Source: Streptomyces atratus
Lineage (GTDB): Bacteria; Actinomycetota; Actinomycetes; Streptomycetales; Streptomycetaceae
DNA: 64,000 bases
Reading direction: 5' to 3'
Assembly: GCF_014648655.1 (NCBI RefSeq)
Contig: NZ_BMRN01000003.1
Span: forward strand, 452,335-516,334
Under the pieces are notes generated by a model. That model saw only the letters and a list, made by a program, of their open reading frames with translations, was not told where the DNA came from and searched no databases. Both the position numbers and the translations under genes were made by a program. This document shows positions 47,848-56,764 of the stretch, piece by piece; positions within the stretch are counted from its first letter, which is position 1, and each line of letters opens with the position of its first letter.

Positions 47848-49602
47848 TCAGTCCTTGATCTCGCAGATCACGGCGCCGGAGGAGATCGAGCTGCCGACCT
47901 CGGCGGCGAGTGCCTTGATGGTGCCGGCGCGGTGCGCGTTCAGCGGCTGCTCCATCTTCATGGCCTCCAGGACGACGATGAGGTCGCCCTCGTTGACCTG
48001 CTGGCCCTCCTCGACGGCGATCTTGACGATGGTGCCCTGCATCGGGGACGCCAAGGTGTCGCCGGAGACCGCGGAGCCGCTCTTCTTCGCCGCGCGGCGC
48101 TTGGGCTTGGCCCCCGCAGCGAGCCCGGTACGGGCCAGGCTCATGCCCAGCGACGAGGGCAGCGAGACCTCGAGGCGCTTGCCGCCGACCTCGACGACGA
48201 CGGTCTCGCGGCCGGTCTCCTCCTCCGCCTCCGTATCGGCGGTGGCGGTGAAGGGCTTGATGTCGTTGACGAACTCGGTCTCGATCCAGCGGGTGTGGAC
48301 CTGGAACGGTTCGCTGGTGAAAGCCGGGTCGGTGACGACGGCGCGGTGGAACGGAATGGCGGTGGCCATGCCCTCGACGTTGAACTCGGCCAGCGCGCGC
48401 GCCGCCCGCTGCAGCGCCTGCTCACGGGTCGCACCGGTCACGATGAGCTTCGCCAGGAGCGAGTCCCAGGCGGGGCCGATGACGGAACCGGACTCCACGC
48501 CCGCGTCGAGGCGGATACCGGGGCCGGTCGGCGGGGCGAACGTGGTCACCGTGCCCGGGGCGGGCAGGAAGCCGCGGCCCGGGTCCTCGCCGTTGATCCG
48601 GAACTCGAAGGAGTGGCCGCGCATGGCCGGGTCGTCGTAGCCGAGCTCCTCGCCGTCGGCGATGCGGAACATCTCGCGCACGAGGTCGAGGCCGGTGACC
48701 TCCTCGGTGACCGGGTGCTCGACCTGGAGGCGGGTGTTGACCTCCAGGAACGAGATGGTGCCGTCCGTGCCGACGAGGAACTCCACGGTGCCCGCACCGA
48801 CGTAACCGGCCTCCTTGAGGATGGCCTTCGACGCCGCGTACAGCTCCGCGTTCTGCGCCTCGGAGAGGAACGGCGCGGGGGCCTCCTCGACCAGCTTCTG
48901 GTGGCGGCGCTGGAGCGAGCAGTCGCGGGTGGAGACGACGACGACGTTGCCGTGGCTGTCGGCCAGGCACTGCGTCTCGACGTGGCGCGGCTTGTCGAGG
49001 TAGCGCTCCACGAAGCACTCCCCGCGGCCGAACGCCGCGACGGCCTCACGGACCGCGGAGTCGTACAGCTCCGGGATCTCCTCCAGCGTGCGCGCCACCT
49101 TCAGCCCGCGACCGCCACCACCGAAGGCGGCCTTGATCGCGATCGGCAGCCCGTGCTCCTTCGCGAACGCCACGACCTCGGCAGAGCCCTCGACCGGGTC
49201 GGGCGTACCGGCCACCAGCGGTGCGCCGGCGCGCTGCGCGATGTGCCGGGCGGCGACCTTGTCACCGAGGTCCCGGATCGCCTGCGGCGGCGGGCCGATC
49301 CAGGTCAGACCCGCGTCGATGACGGCCTGGGCGAATTCGGCGTTCTCCGACAGGAAGCCGTATCCCGGGTGGATCGCGTCCGCCCCGGAGTCCTTGGCAG
49401 CCTGGAGCACCTTGGCCATGTCCAGATAGCTGGCAGCCGGGGTGTCACCGCCCAGAGCGAATGCCTCGTCGGCCGCACGTACATGCAGAGCGTCGCGGTC
49501 CGGGTCGGCGTAGACGGCCACGCTCCCGATTCCGGCATCCCGGCATGCCCGAGCAACGCGGACAGCGATTTCGCCACGGTTGGCGATGAGCACCTTGCGC
49601 AC
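47848..49602 (-). CDS. accA2: Biotin-dependent acyl-CoA carboxylase alpha subunit (biotin carboxylase plus BCCP)
   Basis: The 584-residue subunit has a biotin carboxylase domain: [18 protein letters not shown] at the start, [14 protein letters not shown], the ATP lid [12 protein letters not shown], the catalytic region with [16 protein letters not shown] and the [13 protein letters not shown] segment. A linker and a C-terminal biotinyl domain follow, with the modified Lys in [11 protein letters not shown] (near residue 549). In Streptomyces AccA2 is shared by acetyl-CoA and propionyl-CoA carboxylases, supplying malonyl-CoA and methylmalonyl-CoA for fatty acids and polyketides. Carboxyltransferase partner pccB and epsilon subunit pccE lie 2-4 kb away, and birA attaches biotin. 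Confidence 0.93.
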   Translation of the reverse strand: MRKVLIANRGEIAVRVARACRDAGIGSVAVYADPDRDALHVRAADEAFALGGDTPAASYLDMAKVLQAAKDSGADAIHPGYGFLSENAEFAQAVIDAGLTWIGPPPQAIRDLGDKVAARHIAQRAGAPLVAGTPDPVEGSAEVVAFAKEHGLPIAIKAAFGGGGRGLKVARTLEEIPELYDSAVREAVAAFGRGECFVERYLDKPRHVETQCLADSHGNVVVVSTRDCSLQRRHQKLVEEAPAPFLSEAQNAELYAASKAILKEAGYVGAGTVEFLVGTDGTISFLEVNTRLQVEHPVTEEVTGLDLVREMFRIADGEELGYDDPAMRGHSFEFRINGEDPGRGFLPAPGTVTTFAPPTGPGIRLDAGVESGSVIGPAWDSLLAKLIVTGATREQALQRAARALAEFNVEGMATAIPFHRAVVTDPAFTSEPFQVHTRWIETEFVNDIKPFTATADTEAEEETGRETVVVEVGGKRLEVSLPSSLGMSLARTGLAAGAKPKRRAAKKSGSAVSGDTLASPMQGTIVKIAVEEGQQVNEGDLIVVLEAMKMEQPLNAHRAGTIKALAAEVGSSISSGAVICEIKD

Positions 49603-50020
49603 GATGGCTCCCTCCTTGAAACAAGCTGAGTTTAGGGACTACCGACACGGCCCTACGACCCGTCCCCATTGGTGAGCTTGCCCACACGGAGTGTGATTCG
49701 AGGCTTGCTCAAGTCGCGAAATCCCTTGTGGCACCACGGTACGCCGGGATTCGTGACCGCACAGTAGCCACGAGGTGTGGTCCAGGTCTCTGTTAGTGCA
49801 AGCAGCCGTGCCCGGTGTTTCTTTGTCGAGTCCCCACTAATGGGCGAACGATTCTTTGCCCGACGCACGAGAGGCGCGACAAGGGGGCGCGGGGAAAGCG
49901 CACGGGTGCGCCTCGGAAGTACGGGGTGGGAGCGAAGGCCGTCCGGACCCTTGTCCGGAGCGTTACCCATTAGTAGGGTCCGCGCTATCGCACGTACTGC
50001 AGGTAACAGGGGGGAGCACC
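49603..50020. other. 418-bp control region upstream of accA2 and a membrane protein gene
   Basis: No gene is convincing here. Two short dyads share CTAATGGG in inverted orientation: CCCACTAATGGG (49833-49844) and CCCATTAGTAGGG (49966-49978). They may bind the same regulator. The accA2 promoter should lie near 49620-49780. Confidence 0.45.
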
Positions 50021-50023
50021 GTG

Positions 50024-50461
50024 ATGCGCAGACCGGTGGCGTTCGTGACCGCGATCGTGCTGTTCGTGGAGGCCGTGGGCATCGTGGTCATCAACGGCAT
50101 CCTGGCGACGGTCGTCAGGAACCAGGACATGTCACTGGCCGGGCTGGAATCCGCAGCCATGTCCAACGGCACATGGGCGATGGGCGGCGCCTTCGGCCTG
50201 TATCTGCTGCTGTGCGGGCTGGTCCTTCTGCTGGCCGGCGTCCGCGACCGGACCCCGGGCCGTATCGGCCGTATCGCCCTCATCGCCTGCGCCGTGGTGC
50301 ACGGGGTGCTGGGGGCGCTGACGGTGGGGCTGGTCGGCTGGGCCGCGTTCGCGTGCCTGATGGTGGTGCTCGGGCTGATCGTGCTGTCGCTGGTGGCGTA
50401 CGGCCCCGAGGCCGACCGGGCGACGGGCGACGCCGAACCCGGCGCTCCGGCCACGGCCTGA
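50024..50461 (+). CDS. Four-segment membrane protein of unknown function
   Basis: The 145-residue protein has four hydrophobic segments (about residues 5-30, 52-72, 82-100 and 103-125), a conserved-looking N-terminus RRPVAFVTAIVLFVEAVGI and a polar Glu/Ala-rich tail. No catalytic motif is seen. A GGGGGGAG ribosome-binding site supports the ATG at 50024 (a GTG at 50021 is equally placed). It lies between accA2 and maf, divergent from the former. The function is unknown. Confidence 0.7.
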   Translation: MRRPVAFVTAIVLFVEAVGIVVINGILATVVRNQDMSLAGLESAAMSNGTWAMGGAFGLYLLLCGLVLLLAGVRDRTPGRIGRIALIACAVVHGVLGALTVGLVGWAAFACLMVVLGLIVLSLVAYGPEADRATGDAEPGAPATA

Positions 50462-50478
50462 CGCAGAACGGGTCCGGC

Positions 50479-51081
50479 TCAGACCCACAACTCGGTCACG
50501 GAGATCCCCAGCTCGCCCAGCAGCCGGCGCAGCAGCGGCAGCGAGAGCCCGATGACATTGCCGTGGTCGCCCTCGATGGAGTCGACGAACGGCGCCGAAC
50601 GGCCGTCCAGTGTGAAGGCGCCCGCCACGTGGAGCGGCTCGCCCGAGGCCACGTAGGCGGCGATCTCGGCGTCCGTGGGTTCGCCGAAGCGGACGGTCGT
50701 GGAGGCGGTCGCCGAGGCCGTACGTCCGGTCGCGGTGTCGATCACGCTGTGGCCGGTCTGCAGCACACCGGCCCGGCCGCGCATGGACTTCCAGCGGGCG
50801 ATGGCCTCCTCGCTGTCGGCCGGCTTGCCGAGCGCCTCGCCGTCGAGTTCGAGCACCGAGTCGCACCCGACGACCAGGGCGCCCGCCACCTCCGGCCGGC
50901 CGGCCACCGCGGCGGCCTTGGCCTCGGCGAGAACGAGCGCCAGCTCGGCCGGCGTCCGGGCGCTCAGCGCGTCCTCGTCCACCCCGCTGACGATCACCTC
51001 GGGCGCGAATCCGGCCTGCCGCAGAAGGCCGAGACGGGCGGGGGAGGCGGAGGCGAGCACGAGACGGCGCTGATCAGTCAT
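50479..51081 (-). CDS. Maf-type nucleotide pyrophosphatase
   Basis: The 200-residue protein is a Maf/YhdE/YceF-type nucleoside triphosphate pyrophosphatase. It begins [21 protein letters not shown] (residues 4-24, with the substrate-binding S-x-S-P-R variant SASPAR), followed by [18 protein letters not shown], with the catalytic Asp, [11 protein letters not shown] and [18 protein letters not shown]. Such enzymes remove non-canonical or modified nucleotides and are linked with septum formation. It is transcribed with the same polarity as pccE and pccB, downstream of the mmpB-like gene, and probably belongs to the same transcript. Confidence 0.88.
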   Translation of the reverse strand: MTDQRRLVLASASPARLGLLRQAGFAPEVIVSGVDEDALSARTPAELALVLAEAKAAAVAGRPEVAGALVVGCDSVLELDGEALGKPADSEEAIARWKSMRGRAGVLQTGHSVIDTATGRTASATASTTVRFGEPTDAEIAAYVASGEPLHVAGAFTLDGRSAPFVDSIEGDHGNVIGLSLPLLRRLLGELGISVTELWV

Positions 51082-51156
51082 ACGCGCCATCGTAGAAGGG
51101 GCGAGCCGGCGTCCGGCCCGCCGGGCGACACATCAGCCGCTCCCGAGCCGGTGAGT

Positions 51157-51200
51157 CGGCCCGTCCGGCGTTCGAGGAGCGGGGGCCGGGGCGGCGCCCA
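51157..51200. repeat. Interspersed GC-rich palindromic repeat, copy E (diverged)
   Basis: GGCCCGTCCGGCGTTCGAGG followed by AGCGGGGGCCGGGG matches the first 30 bases of copies B and D. It is placed between the mmpB-like and maf genes. Confidence 0.65.
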
Positions 51201-51209
51201 CCGCACACG

Positions 51210-51338
51210 TCACCGCGTCCCGAGCACGAACATCGCGACCACCATCGCGAGCGCAAGCACCAGCCCCGCGCGCCGCATCATGTCCTGGGCGTCGCGCAGT
51301 TCCTTCGGCGGCTTGTTCTCCGGGTCGGACCACAGCAT
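51210..51338 (-). CDS. MmpB-like mini membrane protein (42 residues)
   Basis: A 42-codon gene starts MLWSDPENKPPKELRDAQDM, followed by a single membrane helix (MRRAGLVLALAMVVAMFVLGTR). The polar head is acidic and Pro-rich and the helix begins after Arg-Arg, so the head should be cytoplasmic. I recall the family as the actinobacterial morphogenic membrane protein MmpB, conserved upstream of maf and next to the carboxylase genes; this memory should be checked. It is easily missed because it is short and lies at the end of a longer non-coding frame. Confidence 0.7.
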   Translation of the reverse strand: MLWSDPENKPPKELRDAQDMMRRAGLVLALAMVVAMFVLGTR

Positions 51339-51495
51339 GGGACCGATCCTGCTGCGGGGGGCGGATACCGCGCCTGAGTACAGGTACTCAGCCGCTCTGG
51401 TGCGTACGGACCAGATTGTGCCCGGACGCACCGGAGGTCCGGACCCCGAAGCGGCCCGGACCTCCGAAAACGTGCGCGAACAGGAACTCCTGCGA

Positions 51496-51705
51496 CTACC
51501 CCGGCCAGTACGTCCGCGCCCAGGCCCGCGGCCCCGGCAGACGGCGCTCGCGCCGGGCGATACGCCCCGGGTCGGACCACTGGCCGGGCAGCGCCGGCAC
51601 GCCGGACGACGCATCGGACGCCGTCGCCGCGGCACGCGCCCGGACCACCGCCAGTGCGGCAGCCAGCTCCTCGGGGGTCGGGTTGCCCCGTACGACCTTG
51701 ATCAT
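51496..51705 (-). CDS. pccE: Acyl-CoA carboxylase epsilon subunit
   Basis: The 69-residue protein begins MIKVVRGNPTPEELAAALAV, the hallmark of actinobacterial AccE/PccE subunits, and ends ARRERRLPGPRAWARTYWPG. Epsilon subunits bind the carboxyltransferase beta subunit and increase activity of the complex. It lies 14 bp after the pccB stop, with AAAGGGTCC upstream of its ATG at 51705, and is co-transcribed with it. The position next to pccB rather than accB supports the propionyl-CoA carboxylase assignment. Confidence 0.9.
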   Translation of the reverse strand: MIKVVRGNPTPEELAAALAVVRARAAATASDASSGVPALPGQWSDPGRIARRERRLPGPRAWARTYWPG

Positions 51706-51719
51706 GGCCAGGACCCTTT

Positions 51720-53303
51720 CTAGAGCGGGATGTTGCCGTGCTTCTTCGGGGGCAGCGACTCGCGCTTCGTGCGCAGCTGGCGCAGCCCCTTCACGATGTG
51801 GGCGCGGGTGTCGGACGGCATGATCACCGCGTCGACGTAGCCGCGTTCGGCCGCCACGTACGGGTTGAGCAGCGTGTCCTCGTAGTCGGCGATCAGCTCG
51901 GCGCGGGTTGCTTCCTGGTCCTCGGCGGCGGCGATCGTGCGGCGGTGCAGGATGTTCACCGCACCCTGTGCGCCCATCACCGCGATCTGCGCGGTCGGCC
52001 AGGCGACGTTGATGTCGGCGCCGAGGTGCTTGGAGCCCATGACGTCGTACGCGCCGCCGAAGGCCTTGCGGGTGATCACCGTGATCAGCGGGACGGTCGC
52101 TTCCGCGTAGGCGTAGATCAGCTTGGCGCCGCGGCGGATGATGCCGCCGTACTCCTGGTCGACGCCGGGCAGGAAGCCGGGGACGTCGACGAAGGTCAGG
52201 ACGGGCACGTTGAAGGCGTCGCAGGTGCGGACGAACCGCGCGGCCTTCTCGCTCGCGTTGATGTCCAGGCAGCCGGCGAACTGCATCGGCTGATTGGCGA
52301 CGATGCCGACCGGGTAGCCCTCGACACGCCCGAAGCCGGTGATGATGTTCGGCGCGAACAGGGCCTGGGTCTCCAGGAATTCGCCGTCGTCCAGCACGTG
52401 CTCGATGGCGGTGTGCATGTCGTACGGCTGGTTCGCCGAGTCCGGGATGAGGGTGTCGAGCTCGCGGTCCTCGTCGGTGGTGGCGAGGTCCGCGTCCTCC
52501 GGGAAGGCCGGTGCTTCGGAGAGGTTGTTCGAAGGGAGGTACGACAGCAGCGACTTGACGTACTCGATGGCGTCCTTCTCGTCGCCCGCCATGTGGTGCG
52601 CCACACCCGAAGTGGTGTTGTGGGTGCGGGCTCCGCCGAGTTCCTCGAAGCCGACGTCCTCGCCGGTGACGGTCTTGATGACGTCGGGGCCGGTGATGAA
52701 CATGTGCGAGGTCTGGTCGACCATGACGGTGAAGTCGGTGATCGCGGGGGAGTAGACCGCTCCGCCCGCGCACGGTCCGACGATCAGCGAGATCTGCGGG
52801 ACGACGCCCGAGGCGTGCACATTGCGGCGGAAGATCTCGGCGAACAGGCCGAGCGCGACCACACCCTCCTGGATGCGGGCGCCGCCGCCGTCGTTGATGC
52901 CGATGACCGGGCAGCCGGTCTTCAGCGCGAAGTCCATCACCTTGACGATTTTCTCACCGTAGACCTCGCCGAGCGAGCCGCCGAAGATGGTGAAGTCCTG
53001 CGAATACACGCAGACGGGGCGGCCGTCGACGGTGCCGTAGCCGGTGACGACGCCGTCTCCGTAGGGGCGGTTCTTCTCGATGCCGAAGTTGGTGGAGCGG
53101 TGCCGGGCGAATTCGTCGAGCTCCACGAAGGAACCCTCGTCGAGCAGCAGGCCGATCCGCTCGCGGGCGGTCAACTTGCCCTTCGCATGCTGCTTCTCGA
53201 CCGCGCGCTCGGAGCCCGCGTGCGTTGCTTCGTCGATACGGCGCTGCAGGTCCGCGATCTTGCCCGCGGTGGTGTGGATGTCGATCTCTTCCGGCTCGGA
53301 CAT
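51720..53303 (-). CDS. pccB: Propionyl-CoA carboxylase beta (carboxyltransferase) subunit
   Basis: The 527-residue subunit has both crotonase-like halves. The N-terminal half includes [61 protein letters not shown] and [13 protein letters not shown]. The C-terminal half includes [58 protein letters not shown] and AVNILHRR. A residue near 422 sets acetyl versus propionyl preference, and an Asp follows LGA here (GAD), as in propionyl-CoA carboxylases. The ATG at 53303 has AGGGAG upstream. It works with AccA2 and the epsilon subunit and supplies methylmalonyl-CoA. It is divergent from birA. Confidence 0.93.
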   Translation of the reverse strand: MSEPEEIDIHTTAGKIADLQRRIDEATHAGSERAVEKQHAKGKLTARERIGLLLDEGSFVELDEFARHRSTNFGIEKNRPYGDGVVTGYGTVDGRPVCVYSQDFTIFGGSLGEVYGEKIVKVMDFALKTGCPVIGINDGGGARIQEGVVALGLFAEIFRRNVHASGVVPQISLIVGPCAGGAVYSPAITDFTVMVDQTSHMFITGPDVIKTVTGEDVGFEELGGARTHNTTSGVAHHMAGDEKDAIEYVKSLLSYLPSNNLSEAPAFPEDADLATTDEDRELDTLIPDSANQPYDMHTAIEHVLDDGEFLETQALFAPNIITGFGRVEGYPVGIVANQPMQFAGCLDINASEKAARFVRTCDAFNVPVLTFVDVPGFLPGVDQEYGGIIRRGAKLIYAYAEATVPLITVITRKAFGGAYDVMGSKHLGADINVAWPTAQIAVMGAQGAVNILHRRTIAAAEDQEATRAELIADYEDTLLNPYVAAERGYVDAVIMPSDTRAHIVKGLRQLRTKRESLPPKKHGNIPL

Positions 53304-53436
53304 CGGGTGGAGGCTCCCTGCCTGGTCACGGGGACGACTGTGCTGCTGATCAGGTACTGAACACCTACTGATCCGTAGCGTATCGGCGCGGATACGGTTC
53401 GGCAGTGCGTCGTTTGCCACACCTAGTCTGGCTTGC

Positions 53437-54303
53437 ATGACACCTTCGGATGCGCCACAGAGCCGTTGGTCGGACCTGGACCGACCGCCCCTGAACGTCC
53501 CCGCGCTGCGCCGCGGGCTGCTGCGGCCGGGCGGACTGTGGACCTCGCTCGACGTCGTGGAGACCACCGGGTCCACCAACTCCGACCTCGCCCGGCGCGC
53601 GGCCGCGGGGCTCGCCGAAGGCACCGTGCTGGTCGCCGAGGAACAGACCGCGGGCCGCGGCCGCCTCGACCGCACCTGGACGGCTCCGGCCCGTTCGGGC
53701 CTGTTCTTCTCCGTCTTCGTGACGCCGGGCGACGTCCCTGTCCATCGGTGGGGCTGGCTGCCGCTGCTCGCGGGCGTCGCGACGGCGACGGGTCTGGCGC
53801 GGGCGGCAGGCGTCGACACGGCACTGAAATGGCCCAACGACCTCCTCGTGACAGTGGAGGGCGAGGAACGCAAGGCGGGCGGCATCCTGGCCGAGCGAGC
53901 CGGGAACGGGGTCGTCGTGGGCATCGGCCTCAACGTCTCCCTGCGCACCGACGAACTCCCCGCCCCCACGGCCGCCTCGCTGGCCCTGGCCGGAGCGGTC
54001 TCCACCGACCGCGAGACGCTGCTGCGGGGCGTACTGCGCTCTCTGGAGCACTGGTACGGCCAGTGGCGCGCGGCGGACGGCGACGCGGCGGCGAGCGGCC
54101 TGCAGGAGGCGTACGCGGCGGGCTGCGCGACGCTCGGCCGGACGGTACGGGCCCAGTTGCCCGGAGACCGCACGCTCACCGGCGAGGCCGTGGCGATCGA
54201 CGGCGACGGCCGACTGATCCTGTCCACCGACGACGGCCTCCAGGAGCCCGTATCGGCGGGTGACATCGTGCACCTGCGGGGCGTCGGCGGCGGCCTGACC
54301 TGA
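53437..54303 (+). CDS. birA: Biotin-acetyl-CoA-carboxylase ligase, without repressor domain
   Basis: The 288-residue enzyme attaches biotin to the carboxylase alpha subunit. The ligase domain has the Thr-Gly-Ser-Thr-Asn loop ([12 protein letters not shown]), the biotin/AMP loop [42 protein letters not shown] and a C-terminal SH3-like lobe ([16 protein letters not shown]). It lacks the N-terminal winged HTH of E. coli BirA, so it cannot repress biotin genes. It is divergent from pccB over 133 bp, so both start in the same region. Its TGA is part of a long palindromic terminator. Confidence 0.92.
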   Translation: MTPSDAPQSRWSDLDRPPLNVPALRRGLLRPGGLWTSLDVVETTGSTNSDLARRAAAGLAEGTVLVAEEQTAGRGRLDRTWTAPARSGLFFSVFVTPGDVPVHRWGWLPLLAGVATATGLARAAGVDTALKWPNDLLVTVEGEERKAGGILAERAGNGVVVGIGLNVSLRTDELPAPTAASLALAGAVSTDRETLLRGVLRSLEHWYGQWRAADGDAAASGLQEAYAAGCATLGRTVRAQLPGDRTLTGEAVAIDGDGRLILSTDDGLQEPVSAGDIVHLRGVGGGLT

Positions 54304-54340
54304 GGCGGGGGGTGGTCGTGCACGACCACCCCCCGCCTCA
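54301..54340 (+). terminator. 40-bp perfect palindrome overlapping the birA stop codon
   Basis: The 20-base arm 54301-54320, starting TGAGGCGGGG, is followed at once by its exact complement. The first three bases are the birA stop. At RNA level it would form a 17-18-bp hairpin with a very small loop. Confidence 0.8.
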
Positions 54341-54619
54341 CCCGGACACGTACCGCGGCAGCGCCTGGGACGTGCGTGTGGCGCGCCGCGGTGTGTCCGC
54401 GCCTGCCTCCGCCTCCGGCCTGCCTCGACACGTACCGGGGCACGAGTCCTTGCCCTCCTGGAAACCACCCACCGGCCGCGACCACCCACGCCCCCGGCCC
54501 ACCCAGGAACATTCCGGGAAGACTCAGCGACGTGAGCCACGGCACACCTGCCGTATCGTTGAGGCGATCCACCGACAGATCGGCAGGGCAGTGCGCAGGG
54601 AACGGGCAGGAGGCGGCTG
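54341..54619. other. 279-bp region upstream of the adenylate cyclase gene
   Basis: No gene is seen. A direct repeat CACGTACCGCGGCA (54346-54359) / CACGTACCGGGGCA (54430-54443) is present and could be a regulatory site. The cya promoter should lie in the second half. Confidence 0.4.
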
Positions 54620-55792
54620 GTGACCGTCGACGACACGACCTCCGGCACGGGCGCGGAGCCCCCGTCGGACCCCTCGGTCCACCCGACACCGCATCACGAA
54701 GTCGACCATACGGCGGAACCGACCGACGATCCCCTCGCGATCCGGCTGGAACAGCTGATCCTGGGCGCCGACCGGCGCTACACGCCGTTCCAGGCGGCCC
54801 GTACCGCAGGCGTCTCGATGGACCTGGCCTCCCGGTTCTGGCGGGCCATGGGCTTCGCCGACATCGGGCAGGCCAGGGCGCTCACCGAGGCCGATGTGCT
54901 GGCGCTGCGCCGGCTCGCCGGTCTCGTCGAGGCGGGGCTGCTCAGCGAGCCGATGGCGATCCAGGTGGCCCGGTCCACCGGGCAGACCACCGCCCGGCTG
55001 GCGGAGTGGCAGATCGATTCCTTCCTGGAGGGGCTGACCGAACCGCCCGAGCCCGGCATGACCCGGACCGAGGTCACGTACCCGCTGGTCGAGCTGCTCC
55101 TCCCGGAGCTGGAGGAGTTCCTGGTGTACGTGTGGCGGCGCCAGCTCGCCGCCGCCACCGGCCGGGTCGTGCAGGCCGCCGACGACGAGGAGATGGTCGA
55201 CCGGCGCCTGGCCGTCGGCTTCGCCGACCTCGTCGGGTTCACCCGGCTGACCCGGCGGCTGGAGGAGGAGGAGCTCGGCGAGCTGGTCGAGGCGTTCGAG
55301 ACCACCTGCGCCGACCTGGTCGCCGCCCACGGCGGGCGGCTCATCAAGACCCTCGGCGACGAGGTCCTCTACGCCGCCGACGACGCACGCACCGCGGCCG
55401 AGATCGCGCTGCGCCTGATCGAGGCGATGACCCAGGACGAGACCATGCCCGCGCTGCGCGTCGGCATCGCTTTCGGCACGGTCACCACCCGAATGGGCGA
55501 TGTCTTCGGTACGACGGTGAACCTCGCCAGCCGGCTGACTTCGATAGCGCCGAAGGACGCCGTGCTGGTGGACGGGGCGTTCGCGGAGGAGCTGACCCGT
55601 ACCGGCGACGCCCCGACCTCCGAGGCGCAGGCGGCGGAGGAGGCCGCAGCGGCCGAGAAGGAGCGCCAGAACGGCGTGGAGCCGACGGCCGGGCCCAAGT
55701 ACCGCTACGGGCTGCAGCCGATGTGGCAGCGCCCGGTGCGTGGCCTCGGCGTCGTGGAGCCCTGGCTGCTGGCGCGCCGGGGTACGTCCTGA
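54620..55792 (+). CDS. cya: Class III adenylate cyclase
   Basis: The 390-residue soluble enzyme makes cAMP. The class III catalytic domain lies around residues 195-330: [12 protein letters not shown] carries the first metal Asp, [16 protein letters not shown] the second Asp, and [28 protein letters not shown] (two adjoining segments) the transition-state residues. The N-terminal 180 residues hold a [26 protein letters not shown] helical region like the regulatory domain of S. coelicolor Cya, and no membrane segment is visible. In Streptomyces cAMP acts through Crp in germination and antibiotic control. Start GTG 54620 follows AGGAGGCGG. Confidence 0.92.
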   Translation: MTVDDTTSGTGAEPPSDPSVHPTPHHEVDHTAEPTDDPLAIRLEQLILGADRRYTPFQAARTAGVSMDLASRFWRAMGFADIGQARALTEADVLALRRLAGLVEAGLLSEPMAIQVARSTGQTTARLAEWQIDSFLEGLTEPPEPGMTRTEVTYPLVELLLPELEEFLVYVWRRQLAAATGRVVQAADDEEMVDRRLAVGFADLVGFTRLTRRLEEEELGELVEAFETTCADLVAAHGGRLIKTLGDEVLYAADDARTAAEIALRLIEAMTQDETMPALRVGIAFGTVTTRMGDVFGTTVNLASRLTSIAPKDAVLVDGAFAEELTRTGDAPTSEAQAAEEAAAAEKERQNGVEPTAGPKYRYGLQPMWQRPVRGLGVVEPWLLARRGTS

Positions 55793-55866
55793 CATCACCC
55801 GGACCGCTGTCCGGGGCGCCCCATAGGATCCCCCTGGTAACGATCGTTAACCGGAGGGGTGCAGTC

Positions 55867-56679
55867 ATGACCGTCACGTCCGAGCAGCGGTTCGGGGAAT
55901 TCGTCGTCGTACGGGTCCACGAGGGACAGGAACACGTTGCCGAGCTGGTCCTCGACCGGCCCAAGGCGATGAACGCCGTGTCCACGGACATGGCCCGCTC
56001 GATCGCCGCCGCCTGTGCCGCGCTCGCCGCCGACCCGGGCGTACGGGTCGCCGTCCTCACCTCCAGCCATGAGCGGGCCTTCTGTGTGGGTGCGGACCTG
56101 AAGGAGCGCAATTCCTTCACCGACGCCGAGCTGCTGCGCCAGCGTCCCACCGCCCGCGCCGCGTACACCGGCGTACTCGAACTGCCGATGCCGACGATCG
56201 CGGCCGTGCACGGTTTCGCGCTCGGCGGCGGATTCGAGCTGGCCCTGTCCTGCGATCTGATCGTCGCCGACCGCACGGCGGTGGTGGGTCTGCCCGAGGT
56301 GTCGGTCGGTGTCATTCCGGGCGGTGGGGGTACGCAGTTGCTGCCGCGACGGATCGGTGCGGCGCGCGCCGCCGAGCTGGTCTTCACGGCCCGGCGGGTG
56401 GAGGCGGCCGAGGCCCGTGATTCGGGGCTGGTCGACGAGCTGGTGGAGGCGGGGCGGGACCGCGAGGCCGCGCTGGCGCTCGCGGGCCGGATCGCCGCCA
56501 ACTCCCCGGTGGGGCTGCGGGCCGCCAAGCGGGCGCTGCGGCTCGGGCACGGCCTTGACCTCCGGGCCGGACTCGAAGTCGAGGACGCCGCCTGGCGTTC
56601 GGTGGCCTTCTCCGGCGACCGGGCCGAGGGCGTGGCCGCGTTCAACGAGAAGAGGAAGCCGAACTGGCCCGGCGAGTGA
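55867..56679 (+). CDS. Enoyl-CoA hydratase/isomerase family protein
   Basis: The 270-residue crotonase has the CoA oxyanion-hole segments AFCVGADLKE (first Gly/Ala loop) and VHGFALGGGFELALSCDLIVAD, and the catalytic Glu region VGLPEVSVGVIPGGGGTQLLPR with the second Glu position replaced by Gly (PGGGG, as in many members). The second half has GLVDELVE and the C-terminal helix. It hydrates 2-enoyl-CoA in fatty-acid or amino-acid breakdown; specificity is unknown. It lies 75 bp after cya with its own ribosome-binding site (GGAGGGG), so it is perhaps co-transcribed. Confidence 0.88.
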   Translation: MTVTSEQRFGEFVVVRVHEGQEHVAELVLDRPKAMNAVSTDMARSIAAACAALAADPGVRVAVLTSSHERAFCVGADLKERNSFTDAELLRQRPTARAAYTGVLELPMPTIAAVHGFALGGGFELALSCDLIVADRTAVVGLPEVSVGVIPGGGGTQLLPRRIGAARAAELVFTARRVEAAEARDSGLVDELVEAGRDREAALALAGRIAANSPVGLRAAKRALRLGHGLDLRAGLEVEDAAWRSVAFSGDRAEGVAAFNEKRKPNWPGE

Positions 56680-56764
56680 CGTTGTGCATGCGCGAGGACA
56701 CGCAGCGAACGTCGCCGTCGCCCCAAGCTGATCAAATCACTGCAAAACTGCATAAGCTGTAGCG

